Shown: positions 7,619-14,892 of the stretch, one piece after another
Layout of the letters: each line of letters opens with the position of its first letter
How positions within the stretch are numbered: the first letter of the stretch is position 1
Assembly: GCA_964611345.1 (NCBI GenBank)
Contig: CAZSYU010000051.1
Location: 1 to 26,943 of the forward strand
From: JALZVT01 sp964611345
GTDB lineage: Bacteria; Pseudomonadota; Gammaproteobacteria; Pseudomonadales; Azotimanducaceae
DNA length: 26,943 nt
Reading direction: 5' to 3'
The notes under the pieces: model-generated
Databases searched by the model: none
What the model saw: the letters and a program-made list of their open reading frames with translations, nothing else
What the model was told of the DNA's origin: nothing
Made by a program: the position numbers and the translations under genes

Positions 7619-8005
7619 TTGATCATCGCACTAAAAGTATTCTGCGGCCTGTTTGCCCTGCTCATGACCGTGTTTGGCGTTCGTTGGTGGTTTAGCTTTT
7701 CCGGCATTGAAACCGAGTGGCAGGTTGATGCTTTGAATAATCTTGGCATCAACAACCTAACCGCCGACATGGGCGCGCTGTTTTTTGGTACCGCCCTGTT
7801 CATCGCTCTGGGCTTGCGTGCAGGCAAGTCCCAGTGGTTGCTAAGCGCAGCTGCACTGATGGCGCTGGCTGCGGCGGGTCGGGTCTGGGTGTTCGCGAGT
7901 GTTGGCTACGAGGCGGGCGCGCTGCCCGCCCTGATTGTCGAGCTGGTGTCAACAGTGGTACTGATAGTCACCCACAAAAAAGTGAGCACCCCGAATAACG
8001 TATAA
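7619..8005 (+). CDS. DUF4345 family small membrane protein
   Basis: A 128-residue protein with about four hydrophobic helices: residues 2–20 (ALKVFCGLFALLMTVFG), 50–65, 74–92 and 100–120. The Trp/Gly pattern and the motif NLGINNLTADMGALFFG are typical of DUF4345 proteins, whose function is not established. Translation probably starts at TTG, because AGGAG stands eight bases ahead of it and no ATG fits. It lies 62 bases after the hydratase and 13 bases before the ArsR-type gene, so the three are probably co-transcribed. Confidence 0.78.
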   Translation: MIIALKVFCGLFALLMTVFGVRWWFSFSGIETEWQVDALNNLGINNLTADMGALFFGTALFIALGLRAGKSQWLLSAAALMALAAAGRVWVFASVGYEAGALPALIVELVSTVVLIVTHKKVSTPNNV

Positions 8006-8018
8006 CGACGAGCCTTTT

Positions 8019-8381
8019 ATGCACAACAACACAGACGAGCAGGACGCCGCGGTTGCCGCTCTTGCGGCACTGGGGCAGCACACCCGGCTCAGCATATTTC
8101 AGCTGCTGGTCGCAGAAGGCGCTGAAGGACTGGCCGCGGGCCGCATTGCTGATGAGCTTGCGGTGCGGCAAAACACGCTCTCTGCCCACCTGTCAGTACT
8201 CGAACGGGCCGGCATGATCACGCACAAACGCAATGGCCGCTCGCTGGTGTACCGGCCGAGCTTCTACGGCATGCGGGCGCTGTTGAAATACCTGCTGCAA
8301 GATTGCTGCAACGACCATCCTGCCGTACGCAAACCGCTACTCAGTCAGCTAGCCACGGAAGAACCCGCACTCGCCGACTAG
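8019..8381 (+). CDS. ArsR-family winged-helix transcriptional repressor
   Basis: The 120-residue protein has the ArsR/SmtB winged-helix fold. It shows ALAALGQHTRLSIFQLLVAEG (helix 1–2), ADELAVRQNTLSAHLSVLERAGMI as the recognition helix-turn-helix (about residues 45–68), and the wing HKRNGRSLVYR. Near the C-terminus comes LLQDCCNDHPAV, a vicinal Cys pair where many arsenic-responsive ArsR proteins have one. A metal- or metalloid-sensing role is thus possible, but no arsenic-resistance gene is next to it. It is the last gene of the plus-strand group and ends 18 bases before the facing SPOR-protein gene. The regulated target may be its own operon (inference). Confidence 0.87.
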   Translation: MHNNTDEQDAAVAALAALGQHTRLSIFQLLVAEGAEGLAAGRIADELAVRQNTLSAHLSVLERAGMITHKRNGRSLVYRPSFYGMRALLKYLLQDCCNDHPAVRKPLLSQLATEEPALAD

Positions 8382-8399
8382 CCGACTGTTATGCCCGCG

Positions 8400-9110
8400 C
8401 TACTGAGGGTTGTCCGGCTCAGACGGCGGTTGCGGTAGAGTCAGCTCATCAAGTACGCGCAAACGCGACCCCCACGGGCCCGAACCCGTCACGGGAGTGT
8501 CGCGACGAAGTTGATGCAAGCCATAACCAGGAGGCGCAGTTTCGATCAATGTGCCCTCACCCAATGTGCCCTCACCCACCGAGGGGGCTGTCGTAGACTC
8601 CTCGGTGGCGCTTACAGCACTCTGGCTGTCATAGTCGGAACGGTACTCACTCTGCGTCGAACCACCCAGGCCATAGCCGTATTGATCGTCAGCCAACAGC
8701 GGGTCTGAGACATTTGAATCAGCAGCCGCACCGGCTGCTATTTCAGCCTCCGACAACCCCTGAGGCATTACAAAAGAGTCGCCCTTTACAACCAGCCAGG
8801 CATCGAAAAAGCCGGCAGAACGGGCACGCTCTAGGCTCTCATCTGCCTCCACCCGGGAATACACAGGCCCATCCAGCAAACGATACACAAAGCCGATATC
8901 CGATTCCGACGGTACGACCTGCAACTGGGAAAAGTTGCCGCGCGCTCGGCTGTGCATGTGTTGCGCACCCGAGAGCTGACTGTAAGTGCCTAGCGATACC
9001 CAGAACTGATCTGCAGCGTGGGCAGCTCCAGAGGCCAACATCAAGCCAACAGAAGCAGCACTGAACGATACCACCACCAACAGCCGTCCCAGCCTGTTGT
9101 ACGTCTTCAT
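8400..9110 (-). CDS. SPOR-like periplasmic protein downstream of oadB
   Basis: The 236-residue protein begins with a signal peptide (LLVVVSFSAASVGLMLASGAAHA, cleavage after AHA). Residues about 34–112 resemble a SPOR/sporulation-related repeat domain (FWVSLGTYSQLSGAQHMHSR to SAGFFDAWLVVKGD), a fold that binds peptidoglycan stripped of stem peptides. The rest is a low-complexity Ser/Glu/Gly/Pro tail with a tandem repeat reading EGTLGEGTL. The start codon lies only ten bases after the oadB stop, so it probably belongs to the oad operon, although its function has no obvious link to the sodium pump. The C-terminal tail is not recognised. Assignment to SPOR is by pattern, not by alignment. Confidence 0.72.
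   Translation of the reverse strand: MKTYNRLGRLLVVVSFSAASVGLMLASGAAHAADQFWVSLGTYSQLSGAQHMHSRARGNFSQLQVVPSESDIGFVYRLLDGPVYSRVEADESLERARSAGFFDAWLVVKGDSFVMPQGLSEAEIAAGAAADSNVSDPLLADDQYGYGLGGSTQSEYRSDYDSQSAVSATEESTTAPSVGEGTLGEGTLIETAPPGYGLHQLRRDTPVTGSGPWGSRLRVLDELTLPQPPSEPDNPQ
8547..8576 (-). repeat. Two perfect 15-bp tandem repeats inside the SPOR-protein gene
   Basis: CAATGTGCCCTCACC stands twice back to back (8547–8561 and 8562–8576). Being 15 bp long it keeps the frame, and on the minus strand it encodes GEGTL twice within the low-complexity tail. Perfect identity points to a recent slippage event. Confidence 0.85.
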
Positions 9111-9120
9111 TCCTTAGTCT

Positions 9121-10251
9121 CTATCCCAACAACATGATCATTATGCCAGCTGCAACGGCTGAACCAATAACGCCTGCCACATTAGGCCCCATCGCATGCA
9201 TGAGCAAGAAATTGTGCGGATTGGCCTCAAGCCCAACCTTATTCGCCACCCTGGCCGCCATGGGTACGGCGGACACACCAGCAGCACCAATCAGCGGATT
9301 CACCTTGTTGGTCGACAACAGATTCATGAGCTTGGCCATCAGCACACCACTCGCAGTGCCAATGGCAAAAGCCACTAAACCCAACAGCAAAATACCCAGC
9401 GTGCTACCCACCAGAAACTGATCCGCGCTGAGTTTTGAGCCCACCGCCAGACCGAGGAAGATGGTGACAATGTTGATCAGTGCGTTCTGCGTGGTGTCTG
9501 ACAGACGGTCAACCACCCCACTCTCCCGCATCAGGTTACCCAAGCAGAACATACCGAGAAGTGGCGCCGCTGAGGGCAACAGCAACCCCACCAGCAACAC
9601 GAGTACCAGCGGAAACAGGATGCGCTCGAGACTGGTCACCTCGCGGAGCTGGGTCATCACTATTGAGCGTTCTTCTTCAGTGGTGAGCGCGCGCATAATC
9701 GGTGGTTGAACGAGCGGCACGAGCGCCATGTAGGAATAGGCCGCCACCGCAATCGCCCCGAGTAATTGCGGTGCCAGTTGCGAGGCGACGTAGATCGCCG
9801 TGGGACCATCCGCCCCACCAATAATGCCAATCGCGGCGGCTTCCGCCAGCGTAAAGTCCATCCAGCCGAGCTGCGTTAAACCAACAGCCCCAATAAGAGT
9901 TGCGAAAATTCCGAACTGCGCAGCCGCACCAAGAAAGAGTGTTTTGGGGTTCGCCAGCAACGGACCAAAGTCGGTTAGCGCCCCCACCCCCATAAAAATA
10001 ATCAACGGGAAGGCACCCGTTTCGATGCCGGTTGAATACGCTAGATACAAAAGCCCATCGCCGGTGGCGATCTCAGCACCTGGAATATTGCTGAGCAAAC
10101 CGCCAAAGCCGATCGGCACGAGCAGCAACGGCTCAAACTGTTTGCCGATGGCTAGATACAAAAGCAACAGTGAAATGCCAAGCATTGCTGCCTGGCCAAG
10201 CGTAATTTGCGCAAGGCCAGAACTCTGCCAAACAAGCAGCAATTGTTCCAT
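9121..10251 (-). CDS. oadB: Na+-transporting oxaloacetate decarboxylase, beta subunit
   Basis: This 376-residue polytopic protein is the sodium-pumping subunit that decarboxylates carboxybiotin and drives Na+ out of the cell. About nine to eleven hydrophobic helices are visible. The family signature IGIIGGADGPTAIYV (Asp148 to Thr151) contains the Asp required for Na+ coupling in the Klebsiella enzyme, and NPLIGAAGVSAVPMAAR near the C-terminus is the second conserved region. Its length is slightly shorter than the 430-residue Klebsiella form but normal for the Vibrio/Pseudomonas-like type. The start codon overlaps the oadA stop by one base (TGATG). Related decarboxylase pumps (methylmalonyl-CoA, glutaconyl-CoA) share this subunit; the pyruvate-carboxylase-like alpha subunit next door points to oxaloacetate. 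Confidence 0.93.
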   Translation of the reverse strand: MEQLLLVWQSSGLAQITLGQAAMLGISLLLLYLAIGKQFEPLLLVPIGFGGLLSNIPGAEIATGDGLLYLAYSTGIETGAFPLIIFMGVGALTDFGPLLANPKTLFLGAAAQFGIFATLIGAVGLTQLGWMDFTLAEAAAIGIIGGADGPTAIYVASQLAPQLLGAIAVAAYSYMALVPLVQPPIMRALTTEEERSIVMTQLREVTSLERILFPLVLVLLVGLLLPSAAPLLGMFCLGNLMRESGVVDRLSDTTQNALINIVTIFLGLAVGSKLSADQFLVGSTLGILLLGLVAFAIGTASGVLMAKLMNLLSTNKVNPLIGAAGVSAVPMAARVANKVGLEANPHNFLLMHAMGPNVAGVIGSAVAAGIMIMLLG

Positions 10252-12044
10252 CAGGCGATCTGCAACAGGGTTTGACCCACAGTTACAGCATCGCCCTCGC
10301 GCACATCGACACTCGCGACTTGGCCGGCTTTGGGTGCCACCACTTCGGTTTCCATTTTCATGGCTTCAAGCACCAGCAAAAGCTGGCCCTGTTCAACGCT
10401 ATCACCAGGACTGACATTGACGCGGAATATGTTGCCCGCGAGTGCGGCCTCCACGGCTTCACCGCCACCAGGGGCAACAAGCGGGGCCGCACTGGGGGCT
10501 GTAGCTGGTGCAGCAGCTCCCGCAATGGGCACAATACTCTCAAGTTCTCCGCCCTGACTCACCTCAACCTTGTACACCGCGCCCTCAACCCGAACGCTGT
10601 AGGTTGCAACATCAGCGCTACCGGCAGCCACGGCTGCTGGCAGTACGTCGGCGGCACTGGGCACAGGCTCAAAGGCTGTAGGGTTATCGCGATTCTCCAG
10701 AAACTTGGTGGCCACCGGGCCAAACAGTGCGTAGGTGAGCACGTCGTCCACCTTCGCCTCTGCCACGCGAATGCCGCGCTGTTGCACCAGCGCATCAAAC
10801 TCTTTGGTGAGTGATTCCATTTCCTGTTCGATGAGGTCTGCGGGGCGGCAGCTAATGGCCTGTGCACCATCAAGCACTTTGGCTTGCAACTCGGCATTTA
10901 GCGGCGCAGGTGTTGCGCCGTATTCGCCCTTTAAAACACCTGCCGTTTCCTTGGTGATGTTCTTGTAGCGCTCACCCGTGAGCACATTAATCACCGACTG
11001 CGATCCCACAATTTGCGAGGTGGGTGTAACCAGGGGAATAAACCCGAGGTCTTCGCGCACCCGCGGAATTTCTTCCAGGACTTCATTCAGCCGGTCGGTA
11101 GCGTTCTGTTCGCGCAACTGATTTTCAAGATTGGTCAGCATGCCGCCTGGCACCTGAGCGACCAGAATTCTGGAATCTACGCCGCGCATCGCGCCTTCAA
11201 ACTTTGCGTACTTCTTGCGCACCTCACGGAAGTAGCCGGCGATCTCCTCAAGCAGAACCAGGTCTAGCCCGGTGGGCCGCTCGCTCTCTTCAAGTATGGC
11301 CACCACACTTTCGGTTGCCGCGTGACCATAAGTCATGCTCATGCTCGAGATTGAGGTATCGACGTTATCAATGCCGGCTTCAATCGCCTTAATACAGGTT
11401 GTGGTAGCCATGCCTGTGGTGGCATGGCTTTGCATGTGGACCGGAATCGACAGGCTTGCCTTCATGCGGCTAACCAGCTCAAACGCAGTGTACGGATTGA
11501 GCAACCCCGCCATGTCCTTGATGCAAATAGAGTCAGCGCCCATGTCTTCAATGCGCTTCGACAGATCGAGCCACAGTTCCATGGTATGCACCGGACTCAC
11601 TGTGTAAGAGATGGTGCCCTGTGCGTGCCTGTCCACGGCCAGCACCGCCTTAATGGCGGTTTCGAGATTGCGCATGTCGTTCATGGCGTCGAACACGCGA
11701 AACACATCTACGCCGTTGACCGCGCAGCGTTCCACAAACTTGGCAACAACGTCATCCGCATAGTGGCGGTAACCCAGAATATTCTGACCACGAAACAACA
11801 TTTGCTGTGGTGTGTTGGGCATCGCCTTCTTCAGTTCACGAATACGCTCCCACGGGTCTTCACCAAGATAGCGAATGCACGCATCGAAGGTGGCCCCACC
11901 CCAGGATTCCAGCGACCAGAACCCTACCTGGTCAAGCTTGGCCGCAATCGGCAACATGTCTTCAATGCGCACTCGCGTGGCCAACAGGCTTTGCGATGCA
12001 TCGCGCAACACGACATCAGTGATGCCGAGGGCTTGCTTGGTCAT
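10251..12044 (-). CDS. oadA: Oxaloacetate decarboxylase, alpha subunit (biotin carboxyltransferase)
   Basis: The 597-residue protein transfers the carboxyl group of oxaloacetate to its own biotin. Residues about 5–270 form the TIM-barrel carboxyltransferase (ITDVVLRDASQSLLATR, then RCAVNGVDVFRVFDAMND and the metal-site region PVHMQSHATTG). A conserved carboxylase domain follows to about residue 470. After an Ala/Pro linker comes a biotinyl domain with EAMKMETEV; Lys563 carries the biotin. It starts within the oadG stop (ATGA overlap) and is followed by oadB with a one-base overlap, the classic G-A-B order. Pyruvate carboxylase subunit B is the main alternative, but linkage to the sodium-pump subunits decides against it. 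Confidence 0.95.
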   Translation of the reverse strand: MTKQALGITDVVLRDASQSLLATRVRIEDMLPIAAKLDQVGFWSLESWGGATFDACIRYLGEDPWERIRELKKAMPNTPQQMLFRGQNILGYRHYADDVVAKFVERCAVNGVDVFRVFDAMNDMRNLETAIKAVLAVDRHAQGTISYTVSPVHTMELWLDLSKRIEDMGADSICIKDMAGLLNPYTAFELVSRMKASLSIPVHMQSHATTGMATTTCIKAIEAGIDNVDTSISSMSMTYGHAATESVVAILEESERPTGLDLVLLEEIAGYFREVRKKYAKFEGAMRGVDSRILVAQVPGGMLTNLENQLREQNATDRLNEVLEEIPRVREDLGFIPLVTPTSQIVGSQSVINVLTGERYKNITKETAGVLKGEYGATPAPLNAELQAKVLDGAQAISCRPADLIEQEMESLTKEFDALVQQRGIRVAEAKVDDVLTYALFGPVATKFLENRDNPTAFEPVPSAADVLPAAVAAGSADVATYSVRVEGAVYKVEVSQGGELESIVPIAGAAAPATAPSAAPLVAPGGGEAVEAALAGNIFRVNVSPGDSVEQGQLLLVLEAMKMETEVVAPKAGQVASVDVREGDAVTVGQTLLQIA

Positions 12045-12295
12045 TTGGGGTCCTTATGTGCAGGTTGCGCAGAACGGTGTTGATGGATGGCCGCAGTGAT
12101 GGCGGCAACCAAGGCGGGGTCGGTTGGGGGTTGAGCACCGCCTGTGCCGGGTGCCGCTGATGCCTGCGGTTGCAGGCGCCGGGCAAGCGCCGACATGCCG
12201 AGCGTGGCAAAGACAAGCAACGTAAGAAAACTGAACACGGTGCCCATACCAATAAGCATGAGCTCCAAGCCCTGACTAAGCAGTGAGCCTTCCAC
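12041..12295 (-). CDS. oadG: Oxaloacetate decarboxylase, gamma subunit
   Basis: A small protein with one N-terminal membrane helix (LMLIGMGTVFSFLTLLVFAT) followed by a Pro/Ala-rich stretch and a His-containing C-terminus (AAIHQHRSAQPAHKD). This is the architecture of the gamma subunit, which anchors the complex and binds Zn through its C-terminal part. From the GTG at 12295 it has 84 residues, normal for the family, with GGAG ten bases upstream. An ATG at 12358 would add 21 residues of non-conserved sequence and has no ribosome site. It is the first gene of oadGAB-SPOR; the promoter should lie in 12296–12439, but I see no clear hexamers there. Confidence 0.86.
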   Translation of the reverse strand: MEGSLLSQGLELMLIGMGTVFSFLTLLVFATLGMSALARRLQPQASAAPGTGGAQPPTDPALVAAITAAIHQHRSAQPAHKDPK

Positions 12296-12439
12296 AGGCA
12301 GTGGTCTCCAATCGTATCTGGGGTGTGCCGGCGGTTTAGCCCGACCTAGGGTGGACATTTTAGCGGAAACGGCCCCGCTTGGTGGAACTCGCTTGCGATC
12401 CGGGGGGTTCTTGGGGGGTAAAAGTAAGAGGAAAGCTTA

Positions 12440-12516
12440 TGGCGCGCCCGGAGCGATTCGAACGCCCGACCCCGTGGTTCGTAGCCACGTGCTCTATCCA
12501 ACTGAGCTACGGGCGC
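12440..12516 (-). tRNA. tRNA-Arg (anticodon ACG)
   Basis: The minus strand gives a complete cloverleaf: acceptor GCGCCCG/CGGGCGC, D arm TAGCTCAGTTGGATAGAGCA, anticodon stem GTGG/CCAC with loop CTACGAA (anticodon ACG, A34 becoming inosine and reading CGN), T arm with GTTCGAATC, discriminator G and encoded CCA. It lies after tRNA-Ser(GCT) in the same direction, with the small plus-strand gene in between. Confidence 0.96.
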
Positions 12517-12650
12517 CTTGAGCTTGCACAGTGTGAGCCGCGCAATTTTGTTTCCGACCCTGCGACCGGAGCGGTATTATCTGGAAGCGACCCCCAAGGG
12601 TCAACTGCAGTTTCAGCGCCTTTATATAACTAGATATCCCCCGAGGCAAA

Positions 12651-12851
12651 ATGTCAGCGACCAAACCCGCCCCCGGCGAAACCGCCGCCCAGCTTGCCGA
12701 ACGTCGCGCTGCGGCCGACGCCGCGACCGAGCATCGGTTTCATGGCTGGCGCTTGCTGGGGGTCATCGTGGTGATGGTCATTGTGCTAGCGCTCGTCAGT
12801 GCGGTGGTCGACTGGTTGGTCATTGGGCCGCTGGAAGGACGGGTTCTCTAA
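12651..12851 (+). CDS. Small single-span membrane protein of unknown function
   Basis: A 66-residue frame between two minus-strand tRNA genes. The first 30 residues are polar, Ala-rich and charged (ETAAQLAERRAAADAATEH). A Trp and Arg then lead into one hydrophobic helix (LLGVIVVMVIVLALVSAVVDW, about residues 35–55), and the tail is short. GAGG stands four bases before the ATG, which supports translation. The topology suggests an inner-membrane protein with a cytoplasmic N-terminus. I do not recognise the family. It stands alone on its strand, with an AT-rich segment (TTTATATAAC, about 12620) upstream that might belong to a promoter. Confidence 0.6.
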   Translation: MSATKPAPGETAAQLAERRAAADAATEHRFHGWRLLGVIVVMVIVLALVSAVVDWLVIGPLEGRVL

Positions 12852-12875
12852 CGCGAGTGCACCGGCAGAGGAATT

Positions 12876-12966
12876 TGGCGGAGAGGGAGGGATTCGAACC
12901 CTCGATGGGCTTTTAACCCATACTCCCTTAGCAGGGGAGCGCCTTCGGCCACTCGGCCACCTCTCC
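12876..12966 (-). tRNA. tRNA-Ser (anticodon GCT)
   Basis: 91 bases on the minus strand. The acceptor is GGAGAGG/CCTCTCC, the anticodon loop CTGCTAA (anticodon GCT, reading AGC/AGU), and a long variable arm (GTATGGGTTAAAAGCCCAT) marks the Ser class. The T arm contains GGTTCGAATCC, the discriminator is G and CCA is encoded. Its position just after csrA and before tRNA-Arg(ACG) is the classic gammaproteobacterial arrangement. Confidence 0.96.
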
Positions 12967-13059
12967 AGACGCGTCTCGCCAAACAGGCGCAAACGCGGGC
13001 GAAGTGTACCAGCACGCAAGTGCCGGTTTAAGCCTCTGAGCTCTATCTGGCCGGTTTTT

Positions 13060-13269
13060 TTAGGGTTTAGAAGGGCTGGGGACGGCGCCTTTCGCGCCGG
13101 GGGCGTTTTCTTTCTGGATCCGCTCGTAGATTTCTTCACGATGAACGGCAACGTTCTTCGGGGCGTGTACCCCTACTCTCACCTGATTGCCTTTAACACC
13201 GAGTACCGTCACGGTAATCTCATCGCCAATCATTAGCGTTTCCCCGATGCGTCGAGTAAGTATTAACAC
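13060..13269 (-). CDS. csrA: Carbon storage regulator CsrA/RsmA
   Basis: This 69-residue RNA-binding translational regulator begins MLILTRRIGETLMIGDEITV, the invariant CsrA opening. Beta strand 1 contains Leu4 and Arg6, and the second RNA-contact region is VGVHAPKNVAVHREEIYERI with Arg44. The dimer binds GGA motifs in mRNA leaders and is titrated by small RNAs. The C-terminal tail after about residue 53 is longer than in the 61-residue E. coli protein and ends in Pro/Ser. It follows lysC in the same direction after 386 bases and precedes tRNA-Ser(GCT), the conserved lysC–csrA–tRNA-Ser–tRNA-Arg layout. Confidence 0.97.
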   Translation of the reverse strand: MLILTRRIGETLMIGDEITVTVLGVKGNQVRVGVHAPKNVAVHREEIYERIQKENAPGAKGAVPSPSKP

Positions 13270-13655
13270 TATCTATTTCTCCATGTCCTGAGACAACCAC
13301 ACCAATCGGGTTTGAGCTCTGGTGTTGCTCGCTGTCTGCCCTGAAGGCCTAAGCGTTTGAACTAAATTCGGCCCAGAGACCATACAACTCGCCGATTCGC
13401 GTTTGAACTGAACGAGAATCGTAATAGGGCACCAGAGCCATACACCCGGTGTCGCAAATGCGCCATTTGTACCTGTCTAGACAAAACATCTGCCATACTG
13501 TTCATTATAGTTTTTGTCACGCAAAACTGAGGATCGATTTGTAAAACAAACCGCAGCAATCGTAAACTCTCGCGCCCAGAATAACCAGCTATTTGCCTGA
13601 CACTTTTCTGACAAGGGCCTGACGTTGGGTTCAGCGCTTCAGAATGGCCCTGACC
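13270..13655. other. lysC–csrA intergenic leader region
   Basis: This 386-base stretch holds no gene I can support. On the minus strand a TATAAT hexamer occurs at 13504–13509, preceded by an A+T-rich segment but without a matching -35, so it is only a possible csrA promoter with a leader of about 235 nt. The 10-mer GCGTTTGAACT (or its first ten bases) appears at about 13350 and 13399. Directly after lysC, AGGGCC and GGCCCT could pair over a long loop, but no U run follows, so I do not call a terminator. Confidence 0.4.
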
Positions 13656-14891
13656 TCAGGAGAGGGACGCGGCTGGACCATCTTTCAGCCCAAACGCCGA
13701 GTGAATCGCGCGCACCGCCAATTCGAGATAGCGTTCAGCGATCACCACTGAAATTTTGATTTCTGACGTAGAAATGACCTGAATGTTGATGTTTTCCGCC
13801 GCTAAAGCGTCGAACATCTGTGTCGCAACACCGGCATGCGAACGCATGCCCACCCCCACCACCGAGACCTTCGCAATCGAATCATCCGAGACCACCTCAC
13901 GAGCGCCAGTCGCCTCACGAATAGGTTCAAGCAACGAAAGCGCCTGGGTAAAATCAGAGCGTGCGACCGTAAAGGTGAAGTCTGTCAGACCATCGGCGCC
14001 GATGTTCTGCACGATCATGTCGACCTCGATATTCGCGCGTCCGATGGGACCAAGGATTTTGGATGCAATGCCAGGGATGTCAGGCACACCCTGCACCGTA
14101 AGCTTCGCCTCATCGCGGGTGTGTGCGATGCCAGATACGATAGGTTGTTCCATGGCAGTTTCCTCTGTAGTGATCAGCGTGCCGGGCCCGTCTTCAAAAC
14201 TCGACAGTACGCGTAACGCAACTTGGTATTTGCCCGCGAATTCGACCGATCGCGGGTGCAGAACTTTTGAACCAAGACTCGCAAGCTCCAGCATTTCTTC
14301 GAAGGTGACCGACTCCAGTCTGCGCGCGTCCTGCACGATGCGCGGGTCAGTAGTGTAAACCCCGTCGACGTCGGTATAGATCTGGCATTCTTCGACCTCC
14401 AACGCGGCAGCCAATGCGACCGCGGTTGTATCGGAGCCGCCCCGCCCGAAGGTTGTCACTTCACCCTCTTTGGTCACGCCCTGAAACCCGGCAACGACTG
14501 GTACCTGCCCCGCCGCTAATGCACCACGCAGCGCATCCTGTTCTATGTGTTCGATACGCGCCTTGCTGTGCTGAGCATCGGTAACTATGCGCACTTGACT
14601 GCCAAGAAAAGAGCGGGCATCCAGTCCGAGCTCGTGAATGGCCATGCTGAGGAGCGCAATGGTCACCTGTTCACCAGACGCGAGCAGCACATCCAGCTCT
14701 TTGGCTTGTGGTGCTGTGGCAAGTTCGTGAGCAAGCTCAGTCAGGCGATTGGTTTCACCGCTCATCGCCGAAACCACAACAACCACATCATGTCCGTCAC
14801 GACGAAATCGAGCCACCCGGTCTGCAACTGCTTTGATGCGTTCGGGCGATCCCACCGAGGTGCCGCCGTATTTTTGGACGTAAAGGGCCAT
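13656..14891 (-). CDS. lysC: Aspartate kinase
   Basis: The 411-residue enzyme phosphorylates L-aspartate, the first step to lysine, threonine, methionine and diaminopimelate. Residues 1–245 are the amino-acid kinase fold with the N-terminal motif VQKYGGTSVGS (Lys7), then FGRGGSDTTAVALAAAL and the substrate segment EIYTD-like CQIYTDVDGVYTTDP. Two ACT domains follow (from about residues 265 and 345: LTVQGVPDIPGIASKILGP and VSVVGVGMRSHAGVATQMF), consistent with feedback control by lysine and/or threonine. The ATG lies one base after the alaS stop; a longer open frame inside alaS is not used, because the conserved kinase opening is at this Met. The length is normal for the monofunctional type. 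Confidence 0.96.
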   Translation of the reverse strand: MALYVQKYGGTSVGSPERIKAVADRVARFRRDGHDVVVVVSAMSGETNRLTELAHELATAPQAKELDVLLASGEQVTIALLSMAIHELGLDARSFLGSQVRIVTDAQHSKARIEHIEQDALRGALAAGQVPVVAGFQGVTKEGEVTTFGRGGSDTTAVALAAALEVEECQIYTDVDGVYTTDPRIVQDARRLESVTFEEMLELASLGSKVLHPRSVEFAGKYQVALRVLSSFEDGPGTLITTEETAMEQPIVSGIAHTRDEAKLTVQGVPDIPGIASKILGPIGRANIEVDMIVQNIGADGLTDFTFTVARSDFTQALSLLEPIREATGAREVVSDDSIAKVSVVGVGMRSHAGVATQMFDALAAENINIQVISTSEIKISVVIAERYLELAVRAIHSAFGLKDGPAASLS

Positions 14892-14892
14892 G

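Noticed and set aside
6753..7619. Long minus-strand open frame (288 codons) opposite the hydratase gene
   Set aside because: It mirrors the codon structure of the hydratase, which has clear family motifs; the antisense product has no recognisable domain.
11424..12083. Plus-strand open frame of about 220 codons opposite oadA
   Set aside because: Shadow of the G+C-rich oadA coding strand; the composition (His, Arg, Gln-rich) is unlike a real protein and there is no family match.
13009..13026. Hairpin between csrA and tRNA-Ser as a terminator
   Set aside because: The stem has a mismatch and on the csrA strand it is not followed by a U run.
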